Positions 34,122 to 43,298 are shown, counted from the first letter of the stretch. The stretch: DNA of 64,000 nt from an uncultured Clostridia bacterium (GCA_934130595.1 CAKOYF010000001.1:62001-126000); one strand, 5' to 3'. Numbers and translations: made by a program. Notes: generated from the letters alone by a model not told the origin.

Positions 34122-35633
34122 ATGAGAATTTTACAAGTTACCGGATTTCCAAACAATGGTGCTGGTAGTGGTACTTTAATAACTACTCAAGCTGAGGGAT
34201 TAGTAAAAAATAATCATGCAGTATGCTGCATATTATCTGAAAACAATACTAACTTTCCTAGACTTGCTGGTGTTAAATATCACATGATACCTTTTACTGC
34301 TGAAGAAAACGCAGAAAAGATACCTGGTCAACTAGATTTTAACTTTCCTATGTTTACAACTCACACTAGATCAACAGCCACATTTTGGAACATGGATCTC
34401 GATGAAATAAAAGCAATTGAACAAAAATATAGGGAGGCTATTGCACAAGAAATCGAAGAATTTAAACCTGATGTAATTCATGGTCAACACAACTGGATTC
34501 ATAACGCTGTTGCTACAGAATTTGATTTACCAGTAGTAGTTACAATCCATGGAACTGACTTAATGGGATATGAAAGAAGTCTTAACAGATTAAAAGAACT
34601 TAGAGAGCTTGTACATTCTGGTACACTTTCAAAAGATGAACTTTTAAAATGTAAAGAAGAAGTGGATAAATATGCTCACTTTGTACAAATGGCAAGAAAA
34701 TCCGCTGCTGATTCTCAAGGAATAATTGTTATTTCAGAGGCTCAAAAGCAAAAATTCTGTCAATTGTTCCCAGATCAAGCAGATAAGGTTGAACAAATCA
34801 CTAATGGTTATAACCCAGATGTATTTAAAGTTATGCCTGTAGATAAAAAAGATGTTTTAGCATCTCTTACAGCACAAAATACACCTGATGGTAAAATACC
34901 TACTGACTATGATAAGATAGTTACTTTCGTTGGAAAGTTTGCAGATTTCAAAGGTATTGACGTAGCTTTAGACGCTGCTAAAAAATACGAAGAAGCTGCC
35001 GCAGAAAACGGCTTAAAAGTTGCAACTATTATTGTTGGTAGCGGTGCTTTAGAACAACAACTTAAAGCTCAAGCAAAAGATTTACAATTACAACATACTT
35101 ATTTTGTTGGAAGACAACAACATGATGTAATACGTAAGATTCAAAATGCTTCAGATGTTTCATTAGTTCCATCAAGAGAAGAACCTTTTGGTCTTGTTGC
35201 AATTGAAGCTACTGCATGTGGACATCCTGTAATAGCTACAAACAATGGTGGTCTTTGTGAAGTTGTTAATAACACAGGTAAAAGAATTAAAAAAGATTTT
35301 GATCCTTCTACTGATGCACAAGATCCAAGCATTCTAGCACCAGACGCTGGAACAACAGATGTTTACACTACACCTCTTGGTATATTAATACCTCAAGAAG
35401 ATAGTGAAGCTTTAGCTGATGGAGTTATGGATATCGTTACTGGTAAAAAGACTTTCGATGGTCAACAAATAGCTGAATTTACAAAAGCTAATTATGATCA
35501 AGAAGTAATAAACCAAAAACTTCTTGCTTTATTCGGCAGAGTTTCTGAAAACTATGTATCTAAAGGCAGTGGGGCCAAAGGTAAATCATACACATTAAAA
35601 CCACAAACTAGTGGGTTTGATCGTGAAGATTAA
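34122..35633 (+). CDS. GT4-family glycosyltransferase
   Basis: This 503-residue GT-B enzyme opens with a glycine-rich acceptor-side motif (GFPNNGAGSGTL) and has the retaining GT4 signature EPFGLVAIEA near residue 353, where the two glutamates hold the nucleotide sugar, followed by GHPVIATNNGG. VTIHGTDLMGYE fits the acceptor loop. There is no signal peptide or membrane helix, so it is cytosolic. The specificity is unclear; sucrose-synthase-like, glycolipid or storage-glycan enzymes share this fold. It stands alone with GGAGG upstream and its own terminator. Its promoter carries a cre-like site, and codon use is richer in G+C than its neighbours, as in highly expressed genes. Confidence 0.88.
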   Translation: MRILQVTGFPNNGAGSGTLITTQAEGLVKNNHAVCCILSENNTNFPRLAGVKYHMIPFTAEENAEKIPGQLDFNFPMFTTHTRSTATFWNMDLDEIKAIEQKYREAIAQEIEEFKPDVIHGQHNWIHNAVATEFDLPVVVTIHGTDLMGYERSLNRLKELRELVHSGTLSKDELLKCKEEVDKYAHFVQMARKSAADSQGIIVISEAQKQKFCQLFPDQADKVEQITNGYNPDVFKVMPVDKKDVLASLTAQNTPDGKIPTDYDKIVTFVGKFADFKGIDVALDAAKKYEEAAAENGLKVATIIVGSGALEQQLKAQAKDLQLQHTYFVGRQQHDVIRKIQNASDVSLVPSREEPFGLVAIEATACGHPVIATNNGGLCEVVNNTGKRIKKDFDPSTDAQDPSILAPDAGTTDVYTTPLGILIPQEDSEALADGVMDIVTGKKTFDGQQIAEFTKANYDQEVINQKLLALFGRVSENYVSKGSGAKGKSYTLKPQTSGFDRED

Positions 35634-35640
35634 AAATAAA

Positions 35641-35681
35641 AATACGCTTAAAATGTAATTAATTTTTAAGCGTATTTTTTT
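35641..35681 (+). terminator. Terminator of the glycosyltransferase gene
   Basis: A 13-bp stem AATACGCTTAAAA / TTTTTAAGCGTATT is followed by a T-run on the plus strand. Confidence 0.9.
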
Positions 35682-35694
35682 GTGACATAAAAAA

Positions 35695-35713
35695 ACCGCT
35701 ACTAGATAGCGGC
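35695..35713 (-). terminator. Terminator after the DUF4282-like gene
   Basis: GCCGCTA / TAGCGGT with a short loop is followed by seven T on the minus strand, facing the plus-strand terminator. Confidence 0.85.
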
Positions 35714-35736
35714 TTAAACAAAAAATTAAATAGTTA

Positions 35737-36192
35737 TTATTCAACGTCTTTTTTCTCTTCTTTTTCAGCTTTTCTTAATTTCGAATTAATATCTGTTGTA
35801 TTTCTACAAGTAATAATTTGAATTAACATGAATTCGTATGTTATTCTTATTATTAAATTTCCAAATATTAATAAAGCTACAGCTGATATAATATTTACAG
35901 CAATTAGACCTAATGACAATAAAGTTACAAATATAGCAGCTACAAGATATGTTATTTTTAACAATGTTTCAACTACCATATTTTTAAAGCTTAATGTTTC
36001 ATATAACCAGCCTAAAAATCCTGTGAACTTACCTTCATTCTTTTTACTTAAGAATGTAAAGTATAGTGCAATTCCCCCAACTATTGCAACTATTAAAGCA
36101 ATAATTGACCAAATTCCTAAAACAGCCATGCTATCAGCAGCTTTTGATACGCTGTTTAGAGAACTAGGACTATATAAACTTGAAGAACTCAT
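35737..36192 (-). CDS. Membrane protein, DUF4282-like
   Basis: This 151-residue protein has three to four hydrophobic stretches (about residues 20-42, 68-84 and 88-118), with the end FMLIQIITCRNTTDIN and a charged tail. The middle region (LLKITYLVAAIF, then IIRITYEFMLI) resembles the DUF4282 family of small bacterial membrane proteins of unknown role. I use the ATG at 36192, with AGGAGGGG upstream; a longer frame starts inside the previous gene. It is probably co-transcribed with the gene at 36233-36922. Confidence 0.7.
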   Translation of the reverse strand: MSSSSLYSPSSLNSVSKAADSMAVLGIWSIIALIVAIVGGIALYFTFLSKKNEGKFTGFLGWLYETLSFKNMVVETLLKITYLVAAIFVTLLSLGLIAVNIISAVALLIFGNLIIRITYEFMLIQIITCRNTTDINSKLRKAEKEEKKDVE

Positions 36193-36232
36193 AAAATCCC
36201 CTCCTATTAATACCATAACATAAACAAATAAA

Positions 36233-36922
36233 TTATTCAATATCTAGTTCTAAGTTTTCCATAGGTATCTCTACTTGAATTATTCCCGCAACATATGGGG
36301 CTATACTTTCCGGATTAAAAAATATAATAATATCTTTATCGTTTATTATATAATTGCTAAATGTATCTACATCTTTTACAAGACCTTTTGATATCCATGA
36401 ATCATTTGAATATTGTTTAACTTTACTATTTTCTTTTATCTTTTCACCGCAAACATTAAAAAGTTTTTCTATTAACTCGGGATATTTTTCTATAATATCT
36501 TTCATTTCTATTACTTCATCTTCTTTAAAAACAATAGTAAAAACCTCATCTAAATCATGACCTATTCCAACGTTGCTTTTTATATTAAATTTAAAAGATG
36601 TAATATCATTATGCTCAAATTCTTCAAATGAAATTGTCAGCTTCTTCTTTTGAGATATATACTCACTACTTTCTAATTTTTCTTTGTAATAATCTATTTT
36701 TTCTTTTATCTTGTTATTTACTTTTTCATATTTTGTAACAGGATAAAAAATATTTATACTTTTATCCTTAGTATCTTCACATATACTTTCTATTTTATAT
36801 TTGTCTATATTATTTGATACATCTTTAACACTCACTATATTATTACTTTCTATTGAGACGATTTTAGAGGAAAGTATCATAACAAAGCATAAAAAAAGAG
36901 CAAGTAATTGTTTATGATTCAT
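36233..36922 (-). CDS. Secreted DUF3298 (RsiV-like) domain protein
   Basis: This 229-residue protein has a signal peptide or anchor (about residues 6-22). The C-terminal part has the DUF3298 pattern, with DIIIFFNPESIAPYVAGIIQVEIPM near the end, as found in RsiV and in some peptidoglycan deacetylases. The upstream half has the PdaC-like DUF4163 layout (YKIESICEDTKDKSINIFYPV). It has no cytoplasmic anti-sigma part, so it is not RsiV itself. GGTGAT lies before the ATG. It follows cdd and may be read from the same transcript. Confidence 0.75.
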   Translation of the reverse strand: MNHKQLLALFLCFVMILSSKIVSIESNNIVSVKDVSNNIDKYKIESICEDTKDKSINIFYPVTKYEKVNNKIKEKIDYYKEKLESSEYISQKKKLTISFEEFEHNDITSFKFNIKSNVGIGHDLDEVFTIVFKEDEVIEMKDIIEKYPELIEKLFNVCGEKIKENSKVKQYSNDSWISKGLVKDVDTFSNYIINDKDIIIFFNPESIAPYVAGIIQVEIPMENLELDIE

Positions 36923-36966
36923 ATTATCACCTAAAACAATTATATGCTCACTCTATTTTTTTATTT

Positions 36967-37374
36967 CTATTTTTCATCTAAATCAAATGGAACATTTAAA
37001 AAATAGTCTACCTTTTTTACTACTTCTTTTCCATCTACATAACAAATTATATCAATATCTCTACACATATCTACAATGTATTGTAAACATATTCCACATG
37101 GTATTAGTGTAGAATCAAAATCTTTAGCATCTCTTCTTTTTCCAGCAACTGCTATTGCAAGAAATTCTCTATCTCCATGAGATATAGCAGTTTGTATTGC
37201 ATTTCTTTCAGCACACACAGATAAATTAGGGATTTTACTATCTTCTACATTAACACCAACATACACTGTTCCACTTTTAGCAAGTAGGGCAGCACCAACT
37301 GTATAGTCTGTAGAGGGTGTATATGCATTTTTAGAAATATTCTTAGCAATATTCATTAAATCTTCTTGTTTCAT
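36967..37374 (-). CDS. cdd: Cytidine deaminase
   Basis: This 135-residue enzyme has the zinc and catalytic motifs CAERNA and PCGIC, and the substrate-binding region VNVEDS. It converts cytidine and deoxycytidine to uridine and deoxyuridine for pyrimidine salvage, probably as a homotetramer. I start it at the ATG at 37374, eight bases after GGAG; a TTG two codons earlier is too close to that site. It follows dgkA, as in many Firmicutes, but era and recO do not follow it here. Confidence 0.95.
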   Translation of the reverse strand: MKQEDLMNIAKNISKNAYTPSTDYTVGAALLAKSGTVYVGVNVEDSKIPNLSVCAERNAIQTAISHGDREFLAIAVAGKRRDAKDFDSTLIPCGICLQYIVDMCRDIDIICYVDGKEVVKKVDYFLNVPFDLDEK

Positions 37375-37387
37375 ATTCAATTCTCCT

Positions 37388-38194
37388 TTAAAAGCTTAGC
37401 TTTTTTAATATTTCAGGTCCTATTAAAACCAATTGGTATACAAATAATACAATAATTATACCTAGTAATGCACTATATATCATATTTATTGTTCTAGCTT
37501 TTGTATGAGTAACCTTCATTCCAAATATCATTAAACTTAATATTCCACAAATTGCTCCAACAAGAAAACTTCTTGTTATTATGCATGCATAAGTTGTAAG
37601 GCCAAATGCTAGTGCAATCTTTAAACTTGGTCCAGAATGTGCATATTCTTCTCCTCTGCCAAACATTCCCTTTAAAATGACTGTCAATACAACTATCATA
37701 AATATAACAGTAAGTAGTATGTTTCCACTAGAAGAAAACACATTTGCTAATATACTACTAGTTGCAACTTTTAACTTGTCCGAAAAAAGAAAATATGCAA
37801 CTATAACAGATATACTAGATGAAATAAGTACTCCACCTGCTGCAATATCTTTAGCAGCTTTTGCTCTGTCATCATATTTGTCTGTAACCAAATCAACAAT
37901 ATATTCAGCAACAGAGTTTATCATTTCAGAGAATATAACAAATCCAACTGTTAAGCACAAACAAACAAACTCTGTTTTATCTAATCCTAAGACTACTCCT
38001 GCAAGTAATACACATACAGCACAAAAGTAATCTATTCTTAAGTTTCTTTCTGTTTTAAAAGCTTTTATAACACCATCTATTGAATGGTGCAATGCTGTAG
38101 CAAAATTTTTGTTTTTAACATTTTTTAGTCTTTGTAAATTTTCTTCTCTTTCATCAAGGTTACTTTTTTCTACTTTTTCTTGATCTTTATCCAT
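37388..38194 (-). CDS. dgkA: Diacylglycerol/undecaprenol kinase family protein with C-terminal membrane extension
   Basis: This 268-residue protein has a DgkA-type domain in its first 150 residues: FKTERNLRIDYF, then SEMINSVAEYIVDL and the signature DDRAKAAKDIAAGGVL. Firmicute members mostly phosphorylate undecaprenol for recycling the cell-wall lipid carrier. The usual length is about 120-130 residues. Here about 110 more residues with three or four membrane helices follow, which may be a PAP2-like remnant, since such kinase-phosphatase fusions occur, but the phosphatase motifs are not evident. It overlaps ybeY by eight bases. Confidence 0.85.
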   Translation of the reverse strand: MDKDQEKVEKSNLDEREENLQRLKNVKNKNFATALHHSIDGVIKAFKTERNLRIDYFCAVCVLLAGVVLGLDKTEFVCLCLTVGFVIFSEMINSVAEYIVDLVTDKYDDRAKAAKDIAAGGVLISSSISVIVAYFLFSDKLKVATSSILANVFSSSGNILLTVIFMIVVLTVILKGMFGRGEEYAHSGPSLKIALAFGLTTYACIITRSFLVGAICGILSLMIFGMKVTHTKARTINMIYSALLGIIIVLFVYQLVLIGPEILKKLSF

Positions 38195-38699
38195 TTACTT
38201 CACTAACTCCTATTTTACTTAATATCTTTTCTTCTAAAGCTCTCATTTCTTTTTTCTCATCTTCAACCATATGATCATATCCCATCAAATGACATACACC
38301 ATGTGTTATCATATAAAGCATTTCTCTTAATATACCTGTTTGATATTCTATAGCATGCTCTTGTAAAACATCAATACATATTATTATATCTCCAAGTTCA
38401 AGTTCTCTTACTTTTTTATCTTCTTCAAGATTTGCAAAGTCATTTATTTCTTCTCTTGAAAATATTGGAAAAGATAATACATCAGTTGGTCTATCTACAT
38501 TTCTATATTCTTTATTTATTCTATGTATTTCATCTTTATCTACAGCACTTATTGATATTGATACATTTTGATTTTCTATATTTTTCTCAGCTAATGCAGT
38601 TTGAACAATAGTATCAATATCTGATGTAATATCTCTATCACATTTTTCTTTAATATATTCAACAAGTCTTTCGTCTAAATCCACATTTATTTTATTCAT
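38187..38699 (-). CDS. ybeY: Endoribonuclease YbeY
   Basis: This 170-residue protein has the zinc site HGVCHLMGYDH (H-x3-H-x5-H) and the conserved NKEYRNVDRPTDVLSFP segment. YbeY takes part in 16S rRNA 3'-end maturation and ribosome quality control. It lies between yqfD and dgkA, as in the conserved Firmicute cluster, but phoH and the 7TM-HD gene, which usually come between yqfD and ybeY, are missing. Confidence 0.95.
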   Translation of the reverse strand: MNKINVDLDERLVEYIKEKCDRDITSDIDTIVQTALAEKNIENQNVSISISAVDKDEIHRINKEYRNVDRPTDVLSFPIFSREEINDFANLEEDKKVRELELGDIIICIDVLQEHAIEYQTGILREMLYMITHGVCHLMGYDHMVEDEKKEMRALEEKILSKIGVSEVNG

Positions 38700-38706
38700 T
38701 TTATTT

Positions 38707-39891
38707 TTAATTCCTTTCTCTAAAGTATCCTACTTCTTCTGATATTTGATAAACAATTTTTACTTCTATTTTTTCCTCATCTTCATATTCTATACTTATT
38801 TGTGAATCTAAAATTTTTCCATTTCTAACATTAGGCATTATTTCATTTTTTATATAGCTCTCTGCATCATTTTGTGCCTTCTGTAAAATCTCTTCTTTAG
38901 TAATCTCTATATCAATTAAATCATATATTTTAAATTCATACCAGCTAATTCCTATATTATTACCAAATATTTTTACACTTTTGCTATTTTTTATTATATC
39001 ATACTTTAAAGATTTATCCAAATAATTTATGTAATTTTCTTTTTTATTTATATCTATACCTATACTATATTTTGTTTTGCCAGTATAATTTTTTTGCTGT
39101 ATTAAATAGCTATATTCCTTTTCATATTCATACTCTGTTTTTAAAGTTATTACACCTTTTGCTGTAACGTCTTTTGTATCTACAGTATCGCTGTAAATTT
39201 TCCCTTCAATTAAAATTCTACCATCTTCTACATAATCTCCTGCTTTAGATATTGCTGTTCCATTTTCAACTACAATTTTTTCTATAATTCCACTTTTATC
39301 TGAAATTATATCTCCTATACTATTTGTATTTATTGCTCTATCTGGTAGTTTTGTCTTTTCAACAATATTTACATATACATTTGTTCCTTCTATATCTATT
39401 CCCACCCAAGCTATATCTGGTACCATTACTCTTAAATTATTTATAACCTTTTTAGTCTCTAATCCTATTTTGTTTTTTCCAACAGCTACTCCTGAGCTTT
39501 CTAAAGCTTGTTTTATATCTTCAGTTTTTATGTAGTTATTTCCAGATATTTCTATATTCCATATAAATGTAGTAGATGCTATACAAAGACTAAAAAATAT
39601 TGCTAATAATATTATTACTAATCTTCTCTTTCTATATTTAAATAATTTAAAATATATTCCTTCTTTTTTTAAAATCTTAACTTTGCATTTAGTCTTTTTA
39701 GATATTTTTCTAAGTTTTTTAAAGTCTTTTATAGCAATACTAAACCTTACTATTCCGCCTCCAATAGTTTTTATATTCCAAATGTTTATATTATTTATTT
39801 TACAAAGATTTATATATCTTTCTGTAAAAAAGCCCTGCACCTCAACTTCTACAGTACCGCTTATTTTCTTTATTCCTTCCTCTAAATTCAT
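38707..39891 (-). CDS. yqfD: Sporulation protein YqfD
   Basis: This 394-residue protein has a soluble N-terminal part (VEVQGFFTERYINLC, then GGGIVRFSI), a membrane helix near residues 88-108, and an outer domain with ISGNNYIKTEDIKQAL and repeated beta segments (KDVTAKGVITLKTEYEY). YqfD is made in the mother cell under SigE in Bacillus and is needed for normal sporulation, exact role unknown. It follows yqfC closely, and the pair is conserved in spore formers. Confidence 0.92.
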   Translation of the reverse strand: MNLEEGIKKISGTVEVEVQGFFTERYINLCKINNINIWNIKTIGGGIVRFSIAIKDFKKLRKISKKTKCKVKILKKEGIYFKLFKYRKRRLVIILLAIFFSLCIASTTFIWNIEISGNNYIKTEDIKQALESSGVAVGKNKIGLETKKVINNLRVMVPDIAWVGIDIEGTNVYVNIVEKTKLPDRAINTNSIGDIISDKSGIIEKIVVENGTAISKAGDYVEDGRILIEGKIYSDTVDTKDVTAKGVITLKTEYEYEKEYSYLIQQKNYTGKTKYSIGIDINKKENYINYLDKSLKYDIIKNSKSVKIFGNNIGISWYEFKIYDLIDIEITKEEILQKAQNDAESYIKNEIMPNVRNGKILDSQISIEYEDEEKIEVKIVYQISEEVGYFRERN

Positions 39892-39899
39892 TATTATAC

Positions 39900-40226
39900 C
39901 TACCTATTTTGAAATCCAACATTACTTATTTTTCCTGATATAAGTAACTCTGAATCTGTAATCTCATTTATTTTCAAACTACTTCCATCTAGTATTACAT
40001 ATATATTTTGAGTTTGAATTTTTATATAATTATCATAATAATCTACAATGTTATTTTTTCCTTCTATTAATATCTGAGCATTTTCTATCATTGTTATTCT
40101 TGCTAAATCTGATAACTCTTGTGGTAAATTTAACGTTTCTATAAATCTCTCTTTTACCTCTGAAACTTTTGATTTAAAGCTTATTTTTTTTAACATTTTT
40201 TTGCTATCCTTTTTTATTTTTTTCAC
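39900..40226 (-). CDS. yqfC: Sporulation protein YqfC
   Basis: This 108-residue protein has the YqfC pattern: LNLPQELSDLARITMIENAQILIEG followed by YIKIQTQNIYVILDGSSLKI. The family is specific to spore formers, is made with YqfD, and its function is unknown. A GTG at 40226 with TAGGTGAT upstream is my preferred start; the GTG at 40238 overlaps that site. An AAGTAT / ATACTT inverted repeat lies just upstream. No SigA promoter is evident, as expected for a SigE gene. Confidence 0.92.
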   Translation of the reverse strand: MKKIKKDSKKMLKKISFKSKVSEVKERFIETLNLPQELSDLARITMIENAQILIEGKNNIVDYYDNYIKIQTQNIYVILDGSSLKINEITDSELLISGKISNVGFQNR

Positions 40227-40286
40227 GCTATTTATCACCTATCTTAAGTATATTTATACTTCTTATTTTTTATTACTTAGAAAAGA

Positions 40287-40320
40287 AAATAGCAGAGAAA
40301 ATAAACTTCTCTGCTATTTT
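40287..40320 (-). terminator. Terminator after the frameshifted gene at 40319-40805
   Basis: A 14-bp perfect stem AAAATAGCAGAGAA / TTCTCTGCTATTTT with a six-base loop, then T-rich sequence on the minus strand. Confidence 0.85.
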
Positions 40321-40805
40321 AAATTACAAGAATTTCATGCTCGCTATCTTTTGTTTTAGCATTTAAATATCCTTTTATTCCTTTTCCTTCATCAGATAAA
40401 GAATACTTGTGTTCTATTTGATAATTAATTAATTTTGGAACATTATTCTCTATTACTAATTCTTTTAAGAATTTTTCTTTCTTTACATTATATATTTTCT
40501 TCTTATATAATGCTACTCTTGCTGTAGATTTACTATTCATTTGTCTTGGTACAATGTATTGATTCTTTGATGTAATTATACTTACAGGACCATTTTCATC
40601 ATCAATTTTATCGTAAGAAAAAGATTTTATTCTCTCTCTTCCTCCTAGCCATATAAAATATCCAAAATGGTGTATTTTTCGTATTATTAACATTTGTTCA
40701 TACTTTCCGTATAAACTCCTCCTGTTCAATAATGCAAAGCTTTGTTGACATGTCCAGTATAGAATCATCTCCATAATAATAATCTAAAACATGTGGAAAC
40801 CTCAT
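40319..40805 (-). pseudogene. Unknown protein gene with a probable frameshift
   Basis: The only start with a ribosome site (ATG at 40805, GGAGG eight bases upstream) opens MRFPHVLDYYYGDDSILD and ends after 36 codons at a TGA near 40700. A second frame, with no start signal of its own, is open across that point and continues for over 120 codons to 40319 (YEQMLIIRKIHHFGYF, later SIITSKNQYIVPRQMN). Joining the frames near 40700-40715 would give about 160 residues. The consensus promoter and terminator are intact. A pair of overlapping genes is an alternative. No family is recognised. Confidence 0.55.
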
Positions 40806-40862
40806 ACTCAAAACCTCCTTTTTTTAATTAAAAATTAGTAACTATTTTTATGTACGACTACT

Positions 40863-40891
40863 ATTATACTACTTTTGTGATTAAAAGTCAA
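40863..40891 (-). promoter_or_regulatory. SigA promoter of the gene at 40319-40805
   Basis: TTGACT, 17 bases, TATAAT on the minus strand. It supports the start at 40805. Confidence 0.8.
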
Positions 40892-40910
40892 TTATGTAAA
40901 CACATAATAA

Positions 40911-40939
40911 AAAACAGGTGGAATTTATCCACCTGTTTT
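40911..40939 (-). terminator. Terminator after the WG-repeat-like gene
   Basis: A 12-bp perfect stem AAAACAGGTGGA / TCCACCTGTTTT with a T-run on the minus strand. Confidence 0.88.
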
Positions 40940-42547
40940 CTATTGTTTTTCTAATATTGTTTTTCCATCAAATGTATAGTAACCTTTATTTAGTTCTATA
41001 ACATTTACTGTTTCGTCTCTGTTTAGATAATCTGCAACTGAATAAGAATAAGTCATTTTTCCTGTTTCTATACTATAAATATTTATAGATTCTCCATTTT
41101 GAACTCCTATATATTTTTCTACACAGAATAATTTTGTACCTTGAGCTTTATCTACTTTTACTTTTCCATCTTTATCTACTACTGATACAACATTTTCTTT
41201 TGTATTTTCTATAGTTAAATAATCATTTGTAGCATTTACTTCATCTTCTTGAGCTAATTCTATTTGAGAATTTTTACCTAATAATAATAGTTTTTGTGAA
41301 GTACTACCTTCAATGTTCTTTTCAACAGTAAGTCCAAATCCTTTAGATGAATATTCAACTATTCCATCCATTACTTTCTTACCTTTGAAAGTATATACTT
41401 CATATGATGAAACATCATTTGATGGATTTAATACAAGATATTGTAAATTGTTTATATTGTTTCCATTAAATTCACATCCTGAAACTTTAACTGATTTTTT
41501 ATTTTCATTTATTATTTTTACACCATCTGTTTCATTTTCTATGAAATATACATTTCCATCAATGTCTTGAACTGGATTTATTTTATTTTCTGATTCTAAT
41601 ACTTTTTTAAAGTCTGTATCATATACAGTATATTTGTATTTTCTTGTTCCTGAAGTTACATTCTTTTGTTCTACTACAACATATTTTTTGAAATATACTC
41701 TAGCATCAGAAGAATAATCTTCAGATGTATCTAATTCTGTTTTTAGTTTTCCTTTTTTATCATAAAAGCTTATCTTTCCATCAGATTTTAAAATATTGTA
41801 TGATATATTAACATCTTGATTATCTTGGAATAATTCTTCTCCTGTTACTAAATCAAAATATTTCTTTTCTCCGTCAAAAGATATATAAATTATTGTATCA
41901 TATTCATCATTAAATTTATTAGCATATGAAATACTATGTAATGCAACTTCTGTTTCATAAAATTGTTTTCCTGATTCATTTATGAAAATATATTTTCCAT
42001 CTTTTTGACATTCAAATACAACTTCTGTTGCTTCTTGAACTGTAGTAATTGATATATAACTATATTCTGGATTTATTATAACTTTTCCTTTATAATCTAT
42101 TACTCCATATTTTCCATCTTTTTCAACTTTATAAAATTTTCCACCAACTACTTGTGTAAAGTTTGTATATTCACCAAATTTTACTACTTCACCTTTATTT
42201 TTATTTATAAGTGCCATTTGTGTAGTTCCTGTATCTTTATCTAGTTTAGATACACATGTAACATCGTAATAGAAGTCATCCATTGAAGTATATCCTTCAT
42301 ATTCTTTAACTTTTCCATCTAAATCAACATATGTATATTTACTATCTGTAACATCAACTAGTTTTTGATATCCAACTAATGTTGTATCTTCTTTCTTTCC
42401 ACTAGTTCCACAGTTTTTTACAACAACTACCACTAATATAATAGCAATAATTAATAAAGCTAATTTTACTATTGGTCTTTTTAATATTTTAGATAAAGTG
42501 GTACCTTTTTTTCCGGCAGCCCCACGTGAGTTTGTTTTCTTATCCAT
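40940..42547 (-). CDS. Membrane-anchored WG-repeat-like protein
   Basis: This 535-residue protein has a basic cytoplasmic head, one membrane helix (about residues 28-45) and a large outer part made of repeated short beta segments. GKYGVIDYKGKVIINPEY near residue 145 is a good match to a WG (KWG) repeat, and several weaker copies follow (for example GKISFYDKKGKLKTE). A beta-propeller-like fold outside the cell is likely. WG proteins bind diverse partners, so the role is unknown. It is transcribed alone. Confidence 0.75.
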   Translation of the reverse strand: MDKKTNSRGAAGKKGTTLSKILKRPIVKLALLIIAIILVVVVVKNCGTSGKKEDTTLVGYQKLVDVTDSKYTYVDLDGKVKEYEGYTSMDDFYYDVTCVSKLDKDTGTTQMALINKNKGEVVKFGEYTNFTQVVGGKFYKVEKDGKYGVIDYKGKVIINPEYSYISITTVQEATEVVFECQKDGKYIFINESGKQFYETEVALHSISYANKFNDEYDTIIYISFDGEKKYFDLVTGEELFQDNQDVNISYNILKSDGKISFYDKKGKLKTELDTSEDYSSDARVYFKKYVVVEQKNVTSGTRKYKYTVYDTDFKKVLESENKINPVQDIDGNVYFIENETDGVKIINENKKSVKVSGCEFNGNNINNLQYLVLNPSNDVSSYEVYTFKGKKVMDGIVEYSSKGFGLTVEKNIEGSTSQKLLLLGKNSQIELAQEDEVNATNDYLTIENTKENVVSVVDKDGKVKVDKAQGTKLFCVEKYIGVQNGESINIYSIETGKMTYSYSVADYLNRDETVNVIELNKGYYTFDGKTILEKQ

Positions 42548-42581
42548 AATCTACCTCTTTTCTATCGTTTTTTACATGTAT

Positions 42582-42610
42582 ATCGTACACTATTTTATAT
42601 TTTTTGTCAA
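42582..42610 (-). promoter_or_regulatory. SigA promoter of the WG-repeat-like gene
   Basis: TTGACA, 17 bases, TACGAT on the minus strand. Confidence 0.7.
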
Positions 42611-42634
42611 TATTTTGCAGCGTATACGTTATTA

Positions 42635-43285
42635 CTATAGCTTAATTTTTATACCATCTTCGCTATCAATAAATACTAAATACATTTTATTATTATTTTC
42701 ATCTTCTAAATCAAATCTTGCAACTATATTTTTAGATTCACCTTCATCTAAAAATCCACTAACAAACTCTTCATCTCCAGAATATTGACAATATTTCAAA
42801 TCATAATTTGTAGCATTATATAGTCCTAAGTCATACAATGAAAAATATTCACTATCTTTTAAAGATTCAACATCTATATTTACATAGTATTTATCCCCAT
42901 CTATTGAAACATCATTTACTTTTATTATAAAAGATTCTCCAATTCTTACTTCATCATTAATATTATATTCTTTATAATCCTTGAATTTTTGTTCATAATA
43001 ATTATCATAATCAACAACTTCATTATTAACAAATTCATCAAAGCATAATGCTATAAACTTATATGAGAATATATTTATTAATACGCAAATAATAATTGCA
43101 ATTATAGCAATTATTAGTGCTATAATTGATGCATCCTTTCTCTCTTTACCATCATTTTTCCTCATTCCTAATATAGCAAAAACTATAGCAGTTATCCCAA
43201 AAACAATAACAAATGGTATTCCAAATAATGGTGTTAAAGCACATACAAATGCGGCTATACTTCCAACTAATGCAGCTATATACAT
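42635..43285 (-). CDS. Membrane protein with DUF4190-like head and outer beta domain
   Basis: This 216-residue protein begins with two hydrophobic hairpins (about residues 2-42 and 53-78) typical of DUF4190-like small membrane proteins, including GITAIVFAILGMRKN. A Tyr/Asp-rich linker leads to a beta domain (VRIGESFIIKVNDVSIDGDKY) like the DUF4352 immunoglobulin-type fold seen on the outside of Firmicutes. The ATG at 43285 has AGGGGG six bases upstream. It forms an operon with the gene at 43299-43610. No specific function is known. Confidence 0.7.
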   Translation of the reverse strand: MYIAALVGSIAAFVCALTPLFGIPFVIVFGITAIVFAILGMRKNDGKERKDASIIALIIAIIAIIICVLINIFSYKFIALCFDEFVNNEVVDYDNYYEQKFKDYKEYNINDEVRIGESFIIKVNDVSIDGDKYYVNIDVESLKDSEYFSLYDLGLYNATNYDLKYCQYSGDEEFVSGFLDEGESKNIVARFDLEDENNNKMYLVFIDSEDGIKIKL

Positions 43286-43298
43286 ATTATTCCCCCTA

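Noticed and set aside
40319..40774. Intact 151-codon gene starting at 40774
   Set aside because: It has no ribosome site, and its first 20 codons overlap another frame with a strong start; a frameshifted gene fits better.
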